Source: an uncultured Brachyspira sp. (GTDB lineage: Bacteria; Spirochaetota; Brachyspiria; Brachyspirales; Brachyspiraceae). From it: 49,803 nt of DNA. Below, in pieces: positions 27,577-37,188 of this stretch; the first letter of the stretch is position 1, and each line of letters opens with the position of its first letter. The stretch lies in the NCBI RefSeq assembly GCF_944390845.1, contig NZ_CALXRM010000020.1:1-49803 (forward strand), read 5' to 3'. A program made the position numbers and the translations under genes. A model generated the notes under the pieces. That model was not told the DNA's origin, made no database searches, and was given only the letters and a program-made list of their open reading frames with translations.

Positions 27577-28530
27577 TCATACAAACTTGCTCAAAAACTC
27601 CTCTGGTTTTGTACTTGCTCCTGATTCAAATAGATTTATTATATATTTATTAATAAAGATTTTCTCTTTCTTTACTTTGGTTTCCATAAATAAGCCTTCT
27701 TCTCTAAGCTTAGATAATAATCTTGCGGCTTTGTCCCTTTTCCAATCAAACATATCCATTAAATCAACTATACGAATATAAGGTGTTATAAATATAATAT
27801 AGAATATACTTGAATCTGTTAATTTCTTAAATGTTTTATTAAGAAGTAATTGATTTCTTAATACTATTAAATTCTCATGAACAAAACTAATAGTATCTAC
27901 AGCATATAAACATATACCTCTTAAAAATTTCAAATATCTTATTATTGATTCTTTATCAGATGAACCATTAATACTAGCTTCAAAAAACTGATAAGGATAT
28001 AATATAGGAGTATCAAGCAATTTCAATTTGTATGAATAAATATTAAATACAACCCTACATATTATAAAACAGCCTTGATATTCTTTTACATATTCATAAG
28101 ATATTTTTTGATATACAAGTAATTTTAATATAGGATCCAAATCCAAACTGTCTATATATTCTATATCTTCATCATATTTTTTATCAATAATAATCTCTTT
28201 ATCTTCAAACAAACTCACTATTTTTGAAAATACTGATGAATCATAATCTCCATTCAATACTTCTTTTAATATACGGAATTCTTTATGTTTGGAATGATAT
28301 TCTTCCAATATACCATAAGATATCATGGCAATATCTTTATATTCATAATTGTTTGCCGGATTCAATATCAATGATAATATACTTAAAAGATATTCTGAAT
28401 TTTTCAAAGACAAACATGACATTCTAAAATTATAATATGCATGCCAAGTCTTAGCCAGTTCTTTTAATACGTCAATATCATCAAACATTTTTACATCTAT
28501 TTTATTACACATAGTAATATATTTTAACAT
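27577..28530 (-). CDS. Unknown helical protein with a C-terminal winged-helix-like end
   Basis: I do not recognise this 317-residue protein. It is helical throughout, without signal peptide or membrane segment. The last 65 residues (IVDLMDMFDWKRDKAARLLSKLREEGLF and a following basic strand, VKKEKIFINKYI) look like a helix-turn-helix with wing, as seen at the end of Fic-type and similar proteins, but no Fic motif (HPFxxGN) exists upstream. A DNA-binding role is therefore only a guess. It starts 38 bp after the next upstream gene on the same strand and probably forms a pair with it. The start has no clear ribosome binding site; other ATGs lie 7 and 14 codons downstream. Confidence 0.55.
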   Translation of the reverse strand: MLKYITMCNKIDVKMFDDIDVLKELAKTWHAYYNFRMSCLSLKNSEYLLSILSLILNPANNYEYKDIAMISYGILEEYHSKHKEFRILKEVLNGDYDSSVFSKIVSLFEDKEIIIDKKYDEDIEYIDSLDLDPILKLLVYQKISYEYVKEYQGCFIICRVVFNIYSYKLKLLDTPILYPYQFFEASINGSSDKESIIRYLKFLRGICLYAVDTISFVHENLIVLRNQLLLNKTFKKLTDSSIFYIIFITPYIRIVDLMDMFDWKRDKAARLLSKLREEGLFMETKVKKEKIFINKYIINLFESGASTKPEEFLSKFV

Positions 28531-28568
28531 TCAAATGATTATATAGCAATATAAATTTTCAGTATATA

Positions 28569-29459
28569 TTATATTGTATTAAGTTTTTTAATAGCTTCTT
28601 CTATGGCTTCCATCTTAGCTTCATATTTATTTATATCTTCTATTCTGTTTATTCCGTCGCATGCCTGCCATAAAGAAACTAAAGCTACATAATCTTCTGC
28701 CTTATCTGAAGCATCATAATTATCAAAATGATATGTTATTCCAGATAATACACATTCAAAATCACCAATAATAGCTTCATACATCTTTTCTGCTTTTTCA
28801 AAATCTTCTATTTCTTCAAAGCATAAAGCCGTTTTTATCATATCAGGACCAACTAAACCTCTATAATTAGACATAACATTACAAGTAATATAGCTTTTAT
28901 AATACATAACTTCAGCTCTGGATCTGGCATCACCTGCAATTTCAGAAAAATCAGCTAATACATCAAATATAGCTCTGTATATAGATGATGTTATAACTAA
29001 ACTAACCCTATTTATAGCAACTGCATTCTTAAAATTTGATACTATATTATGAGATATTTCTGATATAAGCTCGTATATTTTTTTCACTAAAATATTAAGT
29101 TCATCTCTATATCCGCCGAAATACAAAGCATAAATAAATCTTACAAAATCCCCATAAAGCAATGCATTATTTGCTGTTAAATCAAAATTAATGTTATCGA
29201 TTTCATTGATAGTTCTATTATCAATTAATTCTTTTATAACCCTTATAACACTTCCGTCATCTTCATAATGAAGTTTTGAATTTTCTGAAGTGAATAATTC
29301 TATAGCATTTAATTTTCTTTTTTCTGTGAACTCTCTTATATATGAATTTAATGTTGATTTTGCTAAAAATGTATTGCCTGTAGATAAAGGCTTTAATATA
29401 TCTGCATATTCTCCATTAAATAATTCATCTCTTAAATGTTTAATTTCTTTATCTGTCAT
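28569..29459 (-). CDS. Unknown helical (TPR-like) cytoplasmic protein
   Basis: The 296-residue product is all helical and acidic, with no signal peptide or membrane helix. One segment near residues 225-245 (EEIEDFEKAEKMYEAII) resembles a tetratricopeptide repeat helix pair, suggesting a scaffold that binds another protein. No catalytic motif is visible. AAGGGG lies 8 bp before the ATG. It is the first gene of a two-gene minus-strand unit with the unknown winged-helix-like protein downstream. The function is unknown. Confidence 0.6.
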   Translation of the reverse strand: MTDKEIKHLRDELFNGEYADILKPLSTGNTFLAKSTLNSYIREFTEKRKLNAIELFTSENSKLHYEDDGSVIRVIKELIDNRTINEIDNINFDLTANNALLYGDFVRFIYALYFGGYRDELNILVKKIYELISEISHNIVSNFKNAVAINRVSLVITSSIYRAIFDVLADFSEIAGDARSRAEVMYYKSYITCNVMSNYRGLVGPDMIKTALCFEEIEDFEKAEKMYEAIIGDFECVLSGITYHFDNYDASDKAEDYVALVSLWQACDGINRIEDINKYEAKMEAIEEAIKKLNTI

Positions 29460-29593
29460 AATAATCCCCTTTTAATATATTATATAATATATTAAAAAAT
29501 AATAATATAGTTAATTACCATTAAAAAATATATACTTTTTATTAATTTTAATATAAAATGTCAATTAATAAAAAATTATAGGATATATTAAAA

Positions 29594-30826
29594 ATGGAAC
29601 TTTTAGCACCTGCTGGAAATAAAGAAAAATTAGAAGTAGCATATCATTATGGAGCAGACGCTGCATATATAGGCGGAGCTTTATTTAATTTAAGACATCA
29701 AAGTAAAAACACTACTACTGATGAACTTGCTGAATGTGCTGAACTTGCTAAAAAATTAGATAAGAAAATTTATTTAACTTTAAATGCTTTTTTGCATGAA
29801 TATGATAAAAATAATTTAAAAGCATATTTAAAAGAAATTCAAAATTTAGATATAGATGCATTTATTATATCTGATTTAGGAGTATTAGCAGTAGTAAAAG
29901 AAATAATACCTGAAGCAACTATTCATATAAGCACACAAGCATCAGTTACTAACAGCTATTCATGCAAAATATATGAAAGTCTTGGAGCAAGCAGAATAAT
30001 ATTAGCAAGAGAACTTTCATTAGATGAAATAAAAGAAATTAGAGACAACACCGATTTAGAATTAGAAACATTTGTACATGGGGCAGTATGTATGTCTTAT
30101 TCCGGAAGATGTTTGCTTTCAAACTTTTTAAATAACAGAGATGCAAACGGAGGAGAATGCTCTCAGGTTTGCAGATGGAATTTCAAAACTTACATAGAAG
30201 AAAAAACAAGACCAGGCGAATTTATGGAAATAGAGGAAGGAGAAGATCATTCTACTATATTAAGCAGCAGAGATTTACAAATGGCAGAATATTTGCATTT
30301 GCTTCAGAAAGCCGGTATTGATTCCATAAAAATAGAAGGAAGAATGAAAAGCGTTTATTACGTGGCTAATACAGTGAGAGTTTATAGAGTATTATTAGAT
30401 TTACTTGATAAAATCGGATATGACTCTTATCCTGAAGCTATAAAGAAAGAACCTATTGCAAGTTATTTAAAAGAATTAGATACTATAAGCAGAAGGGAAA
30501 GCGACACTGGTTTTTATTTTGGAAGGGATAATATAAAACCAACATTAAAGGGATACCTCAAAGGCAGAAGACTTATGGGTATGATTGCAGATGACAGTGA
30601 AGAATATGCTAAAATCACAGTATATAACACAATCAAAAATGGTGATAATTTAGTATACATAGGAAAAGATTTTATAAAGCATAATGATAACAGATTTAAA
30701 CTATTTATAAAAACAGAAGAAAATGAATTGATAGAAGTTGATAATATTAGAAACATAGATAATGCATATATAAAATCTGGTGCTCATGATTTCAAAAAAT
30801 ATGATATTATTACAATAGAAGATTAA
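29594..30826 (+). CDS. Peptidase U32 family protein, TrhP-like tRNA hydroxylation factor
   Basis: U32 proteins were once called collagenases. Family members such as TrhP (YegQ) and RlhA are now known to be needed for prephenate-dependent hydroxylation of tRNA or rRNA bases, with a [4Fe-4S] cluster. The 410-residue protein starts with the family hallmark ELLAPAGNKEKLEVAYHYGADA, shown here only in part as LAPAGNKEKLE. It has the U32 signature from about residue 158 (FVHGAVCMSYSGRCLLS, with the Cys residues), followed by GGECSQVCRW and SIKIEGRMKS. The length fits TrhP better than the longer RlhA. Which RNA is modified is not readable from sequence. Confidence 0.85.
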   Translation: MELLAPAGNKEKLEVAYHYGADAAYIGGALFNLRHQSKNTTTDELAECAELAKKLDKKIYLTLNAFLHEYDKNNLKAYLKEIQNLDIDAFIISDLGVLAVVKEIIPEATIHISTQASVTNSYSCKIYESLGASRIILARELSLDEIKEIRDNTDLELETFVHGAVCMSYSGRCLLSNFLNNRDANGGECSQVCRWNFKTYIEEKTRPGEFMEIEEGEDHSTILSSRDLQMAEYLHLLQKAGIDSIKIEGRMKSVYYVANTVRVYRVLLDLLDKIGYDSYPEAIKKEPIASYLKELDTISRRESDTGFYFGRDNIKPTLKGYLKGRRLMGMIADDSEEYAKITVYNTIKNGDNLVYIGKDFIKHNDNRFKLFIKTEENELIEVDNIRNIDNAYIKSGAHDFKKYDIITIED

Positions 30827-30869
30827 AATAAAATATTTATAAAATAAAGCCTAATTAAAAATAATAAAG

Positions 30870-30907
30870 TATAAAAAAGGAGAGGATATTATCCCCTCCT
30901 TTTTATT
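30870..30907. terminator. Bidirectional terminator between the U32 gene and the GH63 pseudogene
   Basis: AAAAAGGAGAGGATA and TATCCCCTCCTTTTT form a strong near-perfect stem with A and T runs on both sides, between convergent units. Confidence 0.85.
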
Positions 30908-30930
30908 TAACTAACTAATTAATAAAAATA

Positions 30931-33127
30931 TTATTTATTAGTACTATTCAAATCATGATGCATTAATATAAGCATTGAAGATGACCAGCTGAAGCCAGGA
31001 GCATTTAAAGGTTTTCCTGTTATAGGGCTGTAATTTTCATTAATAGGAACATCATTTAAAAGTCCGTCCAAATTATTAAATATTTTAACTGTAAGTTCAT
31101 CAGCTTCATCATTATATCCGTAATTTCTAAGACCTTTAATAGCAAAATAACTTTGATCAAGCCATACAGGGCCTCTCCAATATTCCTCATGAGCGAATGA
31201 AGGATTATCTTTAGCAACTGTTGGTAAAGGAACATAAGTATTAAATACATTTTCGTCCATTATTAAATCACATACTCTTTTTGCCTGTTCTTCTGTTGCA
31301 ACGTTAGCCCATAATGGTATATATGTTTCAGCTGCTTTTCCTCTATTAACTAATAATCTAGTTGTATTATTATCATAATCAAACTGTAAATCATAAAAAG
31401 CACCTGTTTCTTCATCAAACATATTATTAACTATATAATCTTTTAATACTTCAGCATCTTTCAAGAACTTTTCTTTTTCATCTTTTTTGCCTAATAAATC
31501 AGCCATATATGACAAATAAATTTTTTCGGCATAAAGATATGAATTCAAATCAACTGATTCCTGATTAACAGTATGAGCTATTACCTCACCTTTTTCATTT
31601 GTAATATCATAAGTTTTTACACCTATATCATCTTTTCCATAACCTGCTCTGTCAAATCTAGGAGCATTATCCATACCGCTATCCCAAGCAGAAGCTAATA
31701 TCTTTTCATCTTCATTGTTATTCAATGGGTGTACAGTAGCACCATATTCAGCAACACCGTTTTTATTATAATCTCTGTTTCTGTACCACCATTCATGATA
31801 AAATTTTATTTTGTCATACATTTCTTCTACGAAAGCTTTATCATTATGTTCTTCATAAATACACCATACTGCCCAAGCTGACAAAGGCGGTTTAGAATTT
31901 CTTTCATTCCAGTTTCCGCCGTCTCCTCCTCTATATGTATCTTTATTGAAAAATACAGCATCTATTATCATACCTGCATCCTGAGGTCTTACAGTATCGT
32001 TGCTTTGAATTTGCAAATCAAATAAAACTCTCATATTAGCTTTTGCAAGTTCTTCATCAAATAAAGTAGCTGCTGCAACCTGCTTCCAAGAATCCCAAGG
32101 CCAAAAACCATTAAACCATTTTACCGCTAATGCTGGAGTTATTCCGTCAGAAGGTATAGAACCTGCTCCGCTTCTCCAATTCACTATTAAAGTTTCAAGT
32201 CCTTTAACTGATACTATATTATATTCATTGTCATTAGGTTTTGTTATTTTATTTATATAGTCATTCCATCTAGAATCATTTTGAACAAACAATTTTATAG
32301 GTTCTTTAAATGCCTCATTCAAATTATTCATTGCCGTATTTAATTCATCATTATTGAAAGTATGAATCATAGCATAATAAAATACTGCATTAGAAGATGA
32401 TCCTATTATCAAGTTTTTCATTTGCCTTATTTTCATAACTATTATTATTTATTGTACTTACTGAAGGATAAGAAGTAACAAGAGTAAATTGTTCATTTGT
32501 GCTTGTTAAATAAGTCCATACTTCTCTAAGACCTTTAAACTTTACTGCAACACCATTATCAATAGTTTCTAAATAAGAATCATCTTTATAAGAATTTATA
32601 TCTCCTTTAATATTAATTTGTGCTGAAATATTTTTATCTGTTTTATTTGTAATTTCAACTTTTATTAAAGAAGTTCTATTATTTATAAATATTAATTCCT
32701 GACTAATATCCAAATTATCCAAAGAATAATTTTGTAAAAGTCCTCCAGGTATAGAAATAAAAGAAGCTTTGCTTTTTGATAAATCTACTCTTTGATCATC
32801 AGCATATAAATCTAATATTGCAAAAGCTTTACTTAAATAAACTCCGTATTCTTCTGCTATATATAGAGGTCCAGTGAATCCTCCCCATACAGTATTATCC
32901 TAATAAGTAGGCAAATAATGTGCATGCCAAGCTCCCATATCTACAAAAGGAAAAAACTCATGTTCTGTTTGAGGAAAAGTATTAGTTGGAACTCCTCTCA
33001 TATTGATAACATTTGAATACTGCATTCTAATATCAGAAATTTTATAATTTTCTTTTTTACTATTTCCGCTGCCGCAGGAATATAAAAATATTAGAATGAA
33101 AATAAAAAAGTAATTTAGAAATCTCAT
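30931..33127 (-). pseudogene. Broken GH63/YgjK-like alpha-glucosidase lipoprotein
   Basis: Read through its lesions this would encode about 732 residues. It begins with a lipoprotein signal (ATG at 33127 after GGAG; lipobox LYSC), an N-terminal beta-sandwich (GGFTGPLYIAEEYG) and an (alpha/alpha)6 barrel with GFWPWDSWKQ, SAWDSGMDNAPRFD (probable general acid Asp), EYWRGPVWLDQS and ENYSPITG (probable general base). This is the GH63 YgjK-type pattern; GH37 trehalases share part of it. Two lesions break it. An in-frame TAG lies at 32900-32902 (codon after LPTY). A frameshift lies between about 32393 and 32436, possibly at the A5 run (T5 at 32414-32418 on the plus strand). All domains downstream stay intact, so the decay is recent or the bases are misread. 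Confidence 0.85.
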
Positions 33128-33268
33128 AACATACTCCAATATATTTTTTACAAGATTATAGTATAGTAATTTTGTATGATTAGTCAAAAAATATCATACA
33201 AATATTACAATTTAATAAAAATTAGTTTATAATATATTAACTTTATTACTTTATAATTTGGATATTAA

Positions 33269-33694
33269 ATGGTACTTGGTGTAGATTTCGGAAGAAAAAA
33301 AACAGGCACTGCTTTTATGGATATGGATATAAAAATACCTTTTCCATGCAAACTAATAGAAGAAAGCAATGCCAGAAAAATAAAACGTGCTTTAATGGAT
33401 ATCATTGAAGAGAAAAAAATTGATACTGTTGTTTTCGGACTTCCTTTATCTGATGAAGGAAAGGAAAGCGAATGGTGTGCTGAAATAAGAAGGTTTTCTG
33501 AATTTCTATTAAAAAGTGTAAAAGTAAATATTGTATTCGTTGATGAATACGGAACTTCTAAAGAAGCTGATTTCATATTAAGAGGAAAAAAGAAAAATGT
33601 CAAAAATAAAGCGAATGATTTAATTGCTGCTACTTTAATATTAGAAAATTATTTAAATGTTCTTGATATGAAAAACAGAAATAAAAATGAATAG
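33269..33694 (+). CDS. ruvX: Putative pre-16S rRNA nuclease RuvX/YqgF
   Basis: YqgF (RuvX) is an RNase H-fold nuclease that in E. coli matures the 5' end of 16S rRNA. The 141-residue protein has the N-terminal LGVDFGRKKTGTA, in which the Asp is a metal ligand. It also has VVFGLPLSDEG, VFVDEYGTS (conserved Glu) and the C-terminal KANDLIAATLILENYL (conserved Asp). The length is that of the family. It is divergent from the broken glucosidase and stands about 100 bp before the next plus-strand gene. The ribosome binding site is weak (GGAT 5 bp before ATG). Confidence 0.9.
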   Translation: MVLGVDFGRKKTGTAFMDMDIKIPFPCKLIEESNARKIKRALMDIIEEKKIDTVVFGLPLSDEGKESEWCAEIRRFSEFLLKSVKVNIVFVDEYGTSKEADFILRGKKKNVKNKANDLIAATLILENYLNVLDMKNRNKNE

Positions 33695-33797
33695 CAAAAA
33701 AACTTATGATATAGTATAATTATTTACTATTTTTATTCTTAAATAGTTATATATTAGTAAAATTAATAAAATCAATAACATAAGGGTAATAAAAAGA

Positions 33798-34724
33798 ATG
33801 AATAATAACATAACAAAAAAATATATAACATTATCATCTATAATAGTAGTTTTAATAATCATATTAATAGCAACAATGTTCCTAAAAAATAGAGGATATT
33901 CATTACCTACTCTAAAAGCTATAAATTCAAATATATCTGAAATAATAGTTAATAGAGGATTAAATGAAACTATATCAATAAAATATAAAGATAATAATTG
34001 GATTATAAATGATAAATATAATGCTGATTCTTCTTTAATAGATTCTATGACAAATGCATTAAATAAAATACAGCCTGTTGAAATAGTTTCAAGGGGTGAT
34101 GATGATACTATATCAAAATATAAATTATCTGATGAAGAAGTTTTATCAGTTAAAGCTTTAGACGGTTCTTCAAAGGAAGTAAGAAATATAAAATTTGGTA
34201 TGAAATCAACATTCGGAAACAGCGTATACGGCAGAATTGATAATGACAAAAACATATATTTGCTTGGAAATACTGCTTCAAATCCTAAAGATATATTCGA
34301 TAAAACACAAAATGATTTGATAAATAAAACTATTTCAAAAATACGTAATGATGAAATAGACAGCATAACTATTGAATACAATAATAATTCTTATACATTG
34401 GAAAGACAAAAAAATGATACAAATGATAATTGGGTTAAAACTTGGAATAATAACACTGTAAAAGGAAACGATGTATATACAAGCATATTTACTTTGGCTA
34501 ATTTTAATGCTGATGGTATTATAACAAATGAAAGTATAAATAAAAATGCTTCTTTATACAAAATAAATATACAATCAACAAATAACAATATGTTTTATGA
34601 GATTTTAAACAAACTTGATGACAATAATTATGAAATAGTAAAAAATAATGATAATAATAGATATTATATGACAGAAACTTCATTTAATACATTTATAGAA
34701 GCTATTAATTATATAATTAAATAA
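33798..34724 (+). CDS. DUF4340-type membrane-anchored protein
   Basis: The 308-residue protein has one N-terminal membrane helix (about residues 9-28) and a long extracytoplasmic part that matches what I recall of DUF4340. Features are an IKYKDNNWIINDKYNAD unit, repeated later in a degenerate form (YTLERQKNDTNDNWV), and GRIDNDKNIYLLG. Such proteins often accompany GldG-like ABC transport or gliding-type complexes, but no such partner lies next to this gene. There is no lipobox. It ends in a strong bidirectional terminator facing lptB. The function is unknown. Confidence 0.65.
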   Translation: MNNNITKKYITLSSIIVVLIIILIATMFLKNRGYSLPTLKAINSNISEIIVNRGLNETISIKYKDNNWIINDKYNADSSLIDSMTNALNKIQPVEIVSRGDDDTISKYKLSDEEVLSVKALDGSSKEVRNIKFGMKSTFGNSVYGRIDNDKNIYLLGNTASNPKDIFDKTQNDLINKTISKIRNDEIDSITIEYNNNSYTLERQKNDTNDNWVKTWNNNTVKGNDVYTSIFTLANFNADGIITNESINKNASLYKINIQSTNNNMFYEILNKLDDNNYEIVKNNDNNRYYMTETSFNTFIEAINYIIK

Positions 34725-34747
34725 GATTATAAATTACAAATGTAAAA

Positions 34748-34777
34748 TAAAGGGGCTTTAATAAGCTCCTTTTTTAA
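34748..34777. terminator. Bidirectional terminator before lptB 3' end
   Basis: AAAGGGGCTT and AAGCTCCTTT form a stem with one mismatch and a 4-nt loop between the convergent DUF4340 gene and lptB, followed by six T. Confidence 0.85.
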
Positions 34778-34806
34778 TGTTATAAATATAAATTTAGATA
34801 TAAAAT

Positions 34807-35643
34807 TTACATAGTGAAAGATTCGCCCAAATACACTTTACGTGCTAATGGGTTATTAATTATTTCATCTGGAGTGCCTTTTACTAATATCTGACCATTA
34901 CCCATTATATATGCCCTGTCTGTGATCCTTAAAGTTTCACGTACATTGTGGTCTGTTATTAATATTCCTAGTCCTTTTTCTTTTAGTGAGGCAATAATAT
35001 TTTGTATGTCTATAACGGCAATAGGGTCAACACCTGCAAATGGCTCATCTAATAATATAAACTTTGGATTAACTGTTAAAGCCCTTGCTATTTCACATCT
35101 TCTTCTTTCACCGCCTGAAAGAGTGTATCCTTTTTGCTTTCTTACATGCGTAATATTAAATTCAGCAAGAAGCATATCAGTAATATCCATTCTATCCTTC
35201 GATGATAATGCTTTATTATACTCTAATATAGAAAGTAAATTATCTTCTACTGAAAGTTTACGGAAAATAGAAGCTTCCTGAGGCAAATAACCTATACCTA
35301 ATGTAGCTCTTTCATGCATGTGAAGCTTTGTAATGTCCAAATCATTTAAATAAACATTACCAGCAGTAGCTGTAACAAATCCAACTGTAATATAGAAACT
35401 TGTAGTTTTTCCTGCCCCATTAGGCCCCAACAGTCCTACAACTTCACCTTGTTTTACACTATATGAAATATCGCCTATAATCTTTCTTTTACCATAAAAT
35501 TTTGTAAGATTAACAGCTCTTATTTCATAAGGATTGGATTTATCATAATTAAAAAAATTCTCTGCTGTTACAGGTTCATTATTAGAGGGTATAATACTTG
35601 AATTATCCTTTTTTTTGAAAATATTTAAAAATTTATCAATCAT
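34807..35643 (-). CDS. lptB: LPS export ABC transporter ATP-binding protein LptB
   Basis: LptB powers extraction of lipopolysaccharide or lipooligosaccharide from the inner membrane, with LptF and LptG. The 278-residue protein has Walker A GPNGAGKTT (Lys79), the Q-loop in YLPQEASIFRKLS (a LptB hallmark), signature LSGGERRRCEIARAL, Walker B FILLDEPFAGVDP and the H-loop ITDHNVRETL. An N-terminal extension of about 40 residues precedes the normal start (IRAVNLTKFYGKR) and may be disordered. The start follows GAGAGGG. lptA, lptC, lptF and lptG are not beside it. It shows the organism has an outer membrane with a lipid-linked saccharide. Confidence 0.94.
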   Translation of the reverse strand: MIDKFLNIFKKKDNSSIIPSNNEPVTAENFFNYDKSNPYEIRAVNLTKFYGKRKIIGDISYSVKQGEVVGLLGPNGAGKTTSFYITVGFVTATAGNVYLNDLDITKLHMHERATLGIGYLPQEASIFRKLSVEDNLLSILEYNKALSSKDRMDITDMLLAEFNITHVRKQKGYTLSGGERRRCEIARALTVNPKFILLDEPFAGVDPIAVIDIQNIIASLKEKGLGILITDHNVRETLRITDRAYIMGNGQILVKGTPDEIINNPLARKVYLGESFTM

Positions 35644-35676
35644 ATACCCTCTCTTTATTCTTTAATTATTTATTTT

Positions 35677-36219
35677 TTATTGTGCACTTATATTAAGTCC
35701 GCCTGAATGTTTTTCTGTATTCAAAGTATTCATAGCTTTATCGAATGTATAAAGGTTTCTTCCTTCTAAGTTACCGCCGCCAAGCATTTTTATTTTTTCA
35801 ATAATATCATTGAATAATTCTTCTTCTTCAAGCTGCTCTTGTATAAACCAGTCTAAGAATCTAGATGTAATATAATCTTTACTTTCCATAGCAGCACCTA
35901 CAAGTTCATTAATACAAGAAGTAACATATTCTTCATGTTTTAATACTGTTTCAAATAAATCTTCTACTGATTTGAAATCGCTTTGAGGAGCATGCATTTC
36001 GCTGATTACTGCTTGTCCGCCTACTTTATTTATAAAATCTCTAAATTTTTCAAAATGTTCTAATTCTTCTTTATAGTGTCCATATAAAAAGCTGCTGCAT
36101 CCTTTCAAACTTTTCTTATCGCACCAACCAGCCATATTAAAATAAAGGCTAGCTGAATACAATTCTTTATTTAATTGAATGTTTAATAGTTTTATAGTTT
36201 CTTCTTTTATGATAGACAT
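35677..36219 (-). CDS. ftnA: Ferritin (non-haem), paralogue 1
   Basis: The protein stores iron after oxidising Fe(II). The 180-residue four-helix bundle has the ferroxidase ligands: Glu in NIQLNKELYSASLYF, EELEHFEKF (Glu and His), the third-helix Glu in FETVLKHEEYVTSCI and Gln/Glu in FIQEQLEEEELF. There is no haem-binding Met pattern of bacterioferritin. It is 201 bp downstream of a second ferritin that is about 65-70 percent identical by eye, so the two probably come from a duplication. The C terminus carries an extra short tail (HSGGLNISAQ). A good ribosome binding site (AAAGGAG) precedes the ATG. Confidence 0.95.
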   Translation of the reverse strand: MSIIKEETIKLLNIQLNKELYSASLYFNMAGWCDKKSLKGCSSFLYGHYKEELEHFEKFRDFINKVGGQAVISEMHAPQSDFKSVEDLFETVLKHEEYVTSCINELVGAAMESKDYITSRFLDWFIQEQLEEEELFNDIIEKIKMLGGGNLEGRNLYTFDKAMNTLNTEKHSGGLNISAQ

Positions 36220-36365
36220 AACAAAACTCCTTTATATATTTTATAACCTAGAAAATTATAGTATTATTTCACTTTGTATATATTATAACATATTTTTGAT
36301 AAAATTCTAAAAATTTATTATTAAAAAATAAAAGCAAAAAGGAATTTGTTATAATTTTGAAATAA

Positions 36366-36402
36366 TAAAGGGTATACTATTATTATAATAATATACCCAA
36401 GG
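36366..36402 (-). terminator. Hairpin terminator of ferritin paralogue 2
   Basis: GGGTATA and TATACCC, extended by alternating AT pairs, form a long stem directly after the stop codon; the T run after it is weak (TTTATTATTT on the minus strand). Confidence 0.55.
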
Positions 36403-36420
36403 ATTAAAAGAGTTAATTAA

Positions 36421-36936
36421 TTAAGAATTATGTTCTTTAGAATCTAAATTATCAATAAATTTATCAAATGTATAAAGATTTCTGCCTTTCAAATCTCCTA
36501 AAATCTTTATCTTTTTTAGAATATCATTAAATAGTTCTTCTTCTTCAAGCTGTTCTTCAACAAACCACTCTAAAAATTTCAATGTTACATAATCTTTATT
36601 ATCCATAGCTATGCCGACTAACTTATTAATACAAGAAGTAATATATTCCTCATGCTTAACTATTTTTTCAAATAATTCCTCTACAGAATTAAAACTGCTT
36701 TCAGGAGCTCTCATCTCTCCCATAATAGCCTGTCCTCCGGCTTTATTGATAAACTCTCTAAATTTCTCTAAATGAGTATGTTCTTCAGCAGAATGATTAT
36801 ATAAAAATTTACTGCAGCCTTTTAACCCCTCTCTTTCACACCAGCCAGCCATATTGAAATAAAGATTAGCTGAATAATGTTCTTCATTTAAATGAGCATT
36901 TAATAGTTTTACTGTTTCTTCGTTTATAATTGACAT
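36421..36936 (-). CDS. ftnA: Ferritin (non-haem), paralogue 2
   Basis: This 171-residue ferritin has the same fold and ligands as its neighbour (NEEHYSANLYF, AEEHTHLEKF, VEEQLEEEELF) but a different C-terminal tail. Both genes are monocistronic with separate leaders and hairpins, so they may be expressed under different conditions. In the leader, between the likely -10 (TATAAT, 36975-36980) and the ribosome binding site AAAGGAG, lies the perfect palindrome TTAGATTAATCTAA (36951-36964), a possible operator. A classical Fur box was not found. Confidence 0.95.
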   Translation of the reverse strand: MSIINEETVKLLNAHLNEEHYSANLYFNMAGWCEREGLKGCSKFLYNHSAEEHTHLEKFREFINKAGGQAIMGEMRAPESSFNSVEELFEKIVKHEEYITSCINKLVGIAMDNKDYVTLKFLEWFVEEQLEEEELFNDILKKIKILGDLKGRNLYTFDKFIDNLDSKEHNS

Positions 36937-36950
36937 TTTTAACTCCTTTC

Positions 36951-36980
36951 TTAGATTAATCTAACATATTTTATATTATA
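36951..36980 (-). promoter_or_regulatory. Ferritin 2 promoter -10 and palindrome
   Basis: On the minus strand TATAAT at 36975-36980 is followed by a perfect 14-bp palindrome TTAGATTAATCTAA at 36951-36964, near the expected start of transcription. No good -35 box is seen. Confidence 0.4.
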
Positions 36981-37188
36981 CTAACAATTTTAGCAATATG
37001 TTTTTTTGATAATTTTTTATTTTAATATTTTATGATTTAAATCAATACACTATTATATATAATAAGAAACTTTATAGTTATTAAAATATTGATATTAAAA
37101 TTTGAATAAAAAAACAGTAAGATATCATTTTATTAAATGTATACCTTGCTGAAATAGAAATTAATTTATATTTTCACATATCTATAAA

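Noticed and set aside
31056-31250. Minus-strand 64-codon frame inside the GH63 region
   Set aside because: It is an out-of-frame reading of the well-conserved barrel domain.
32390-32722. Separate 110-residue protein
   Set aside because: It is the middle part of the broken GH63 gene: same frame as the first part, with a frameshift into the last part.
33128-33187. Upstream in-frame start of the GH63 lipoprotein
   Set aside because: The ATG at 33127 has GGAG 6 bp before it and starts a standard lipoprotein signal peptide.
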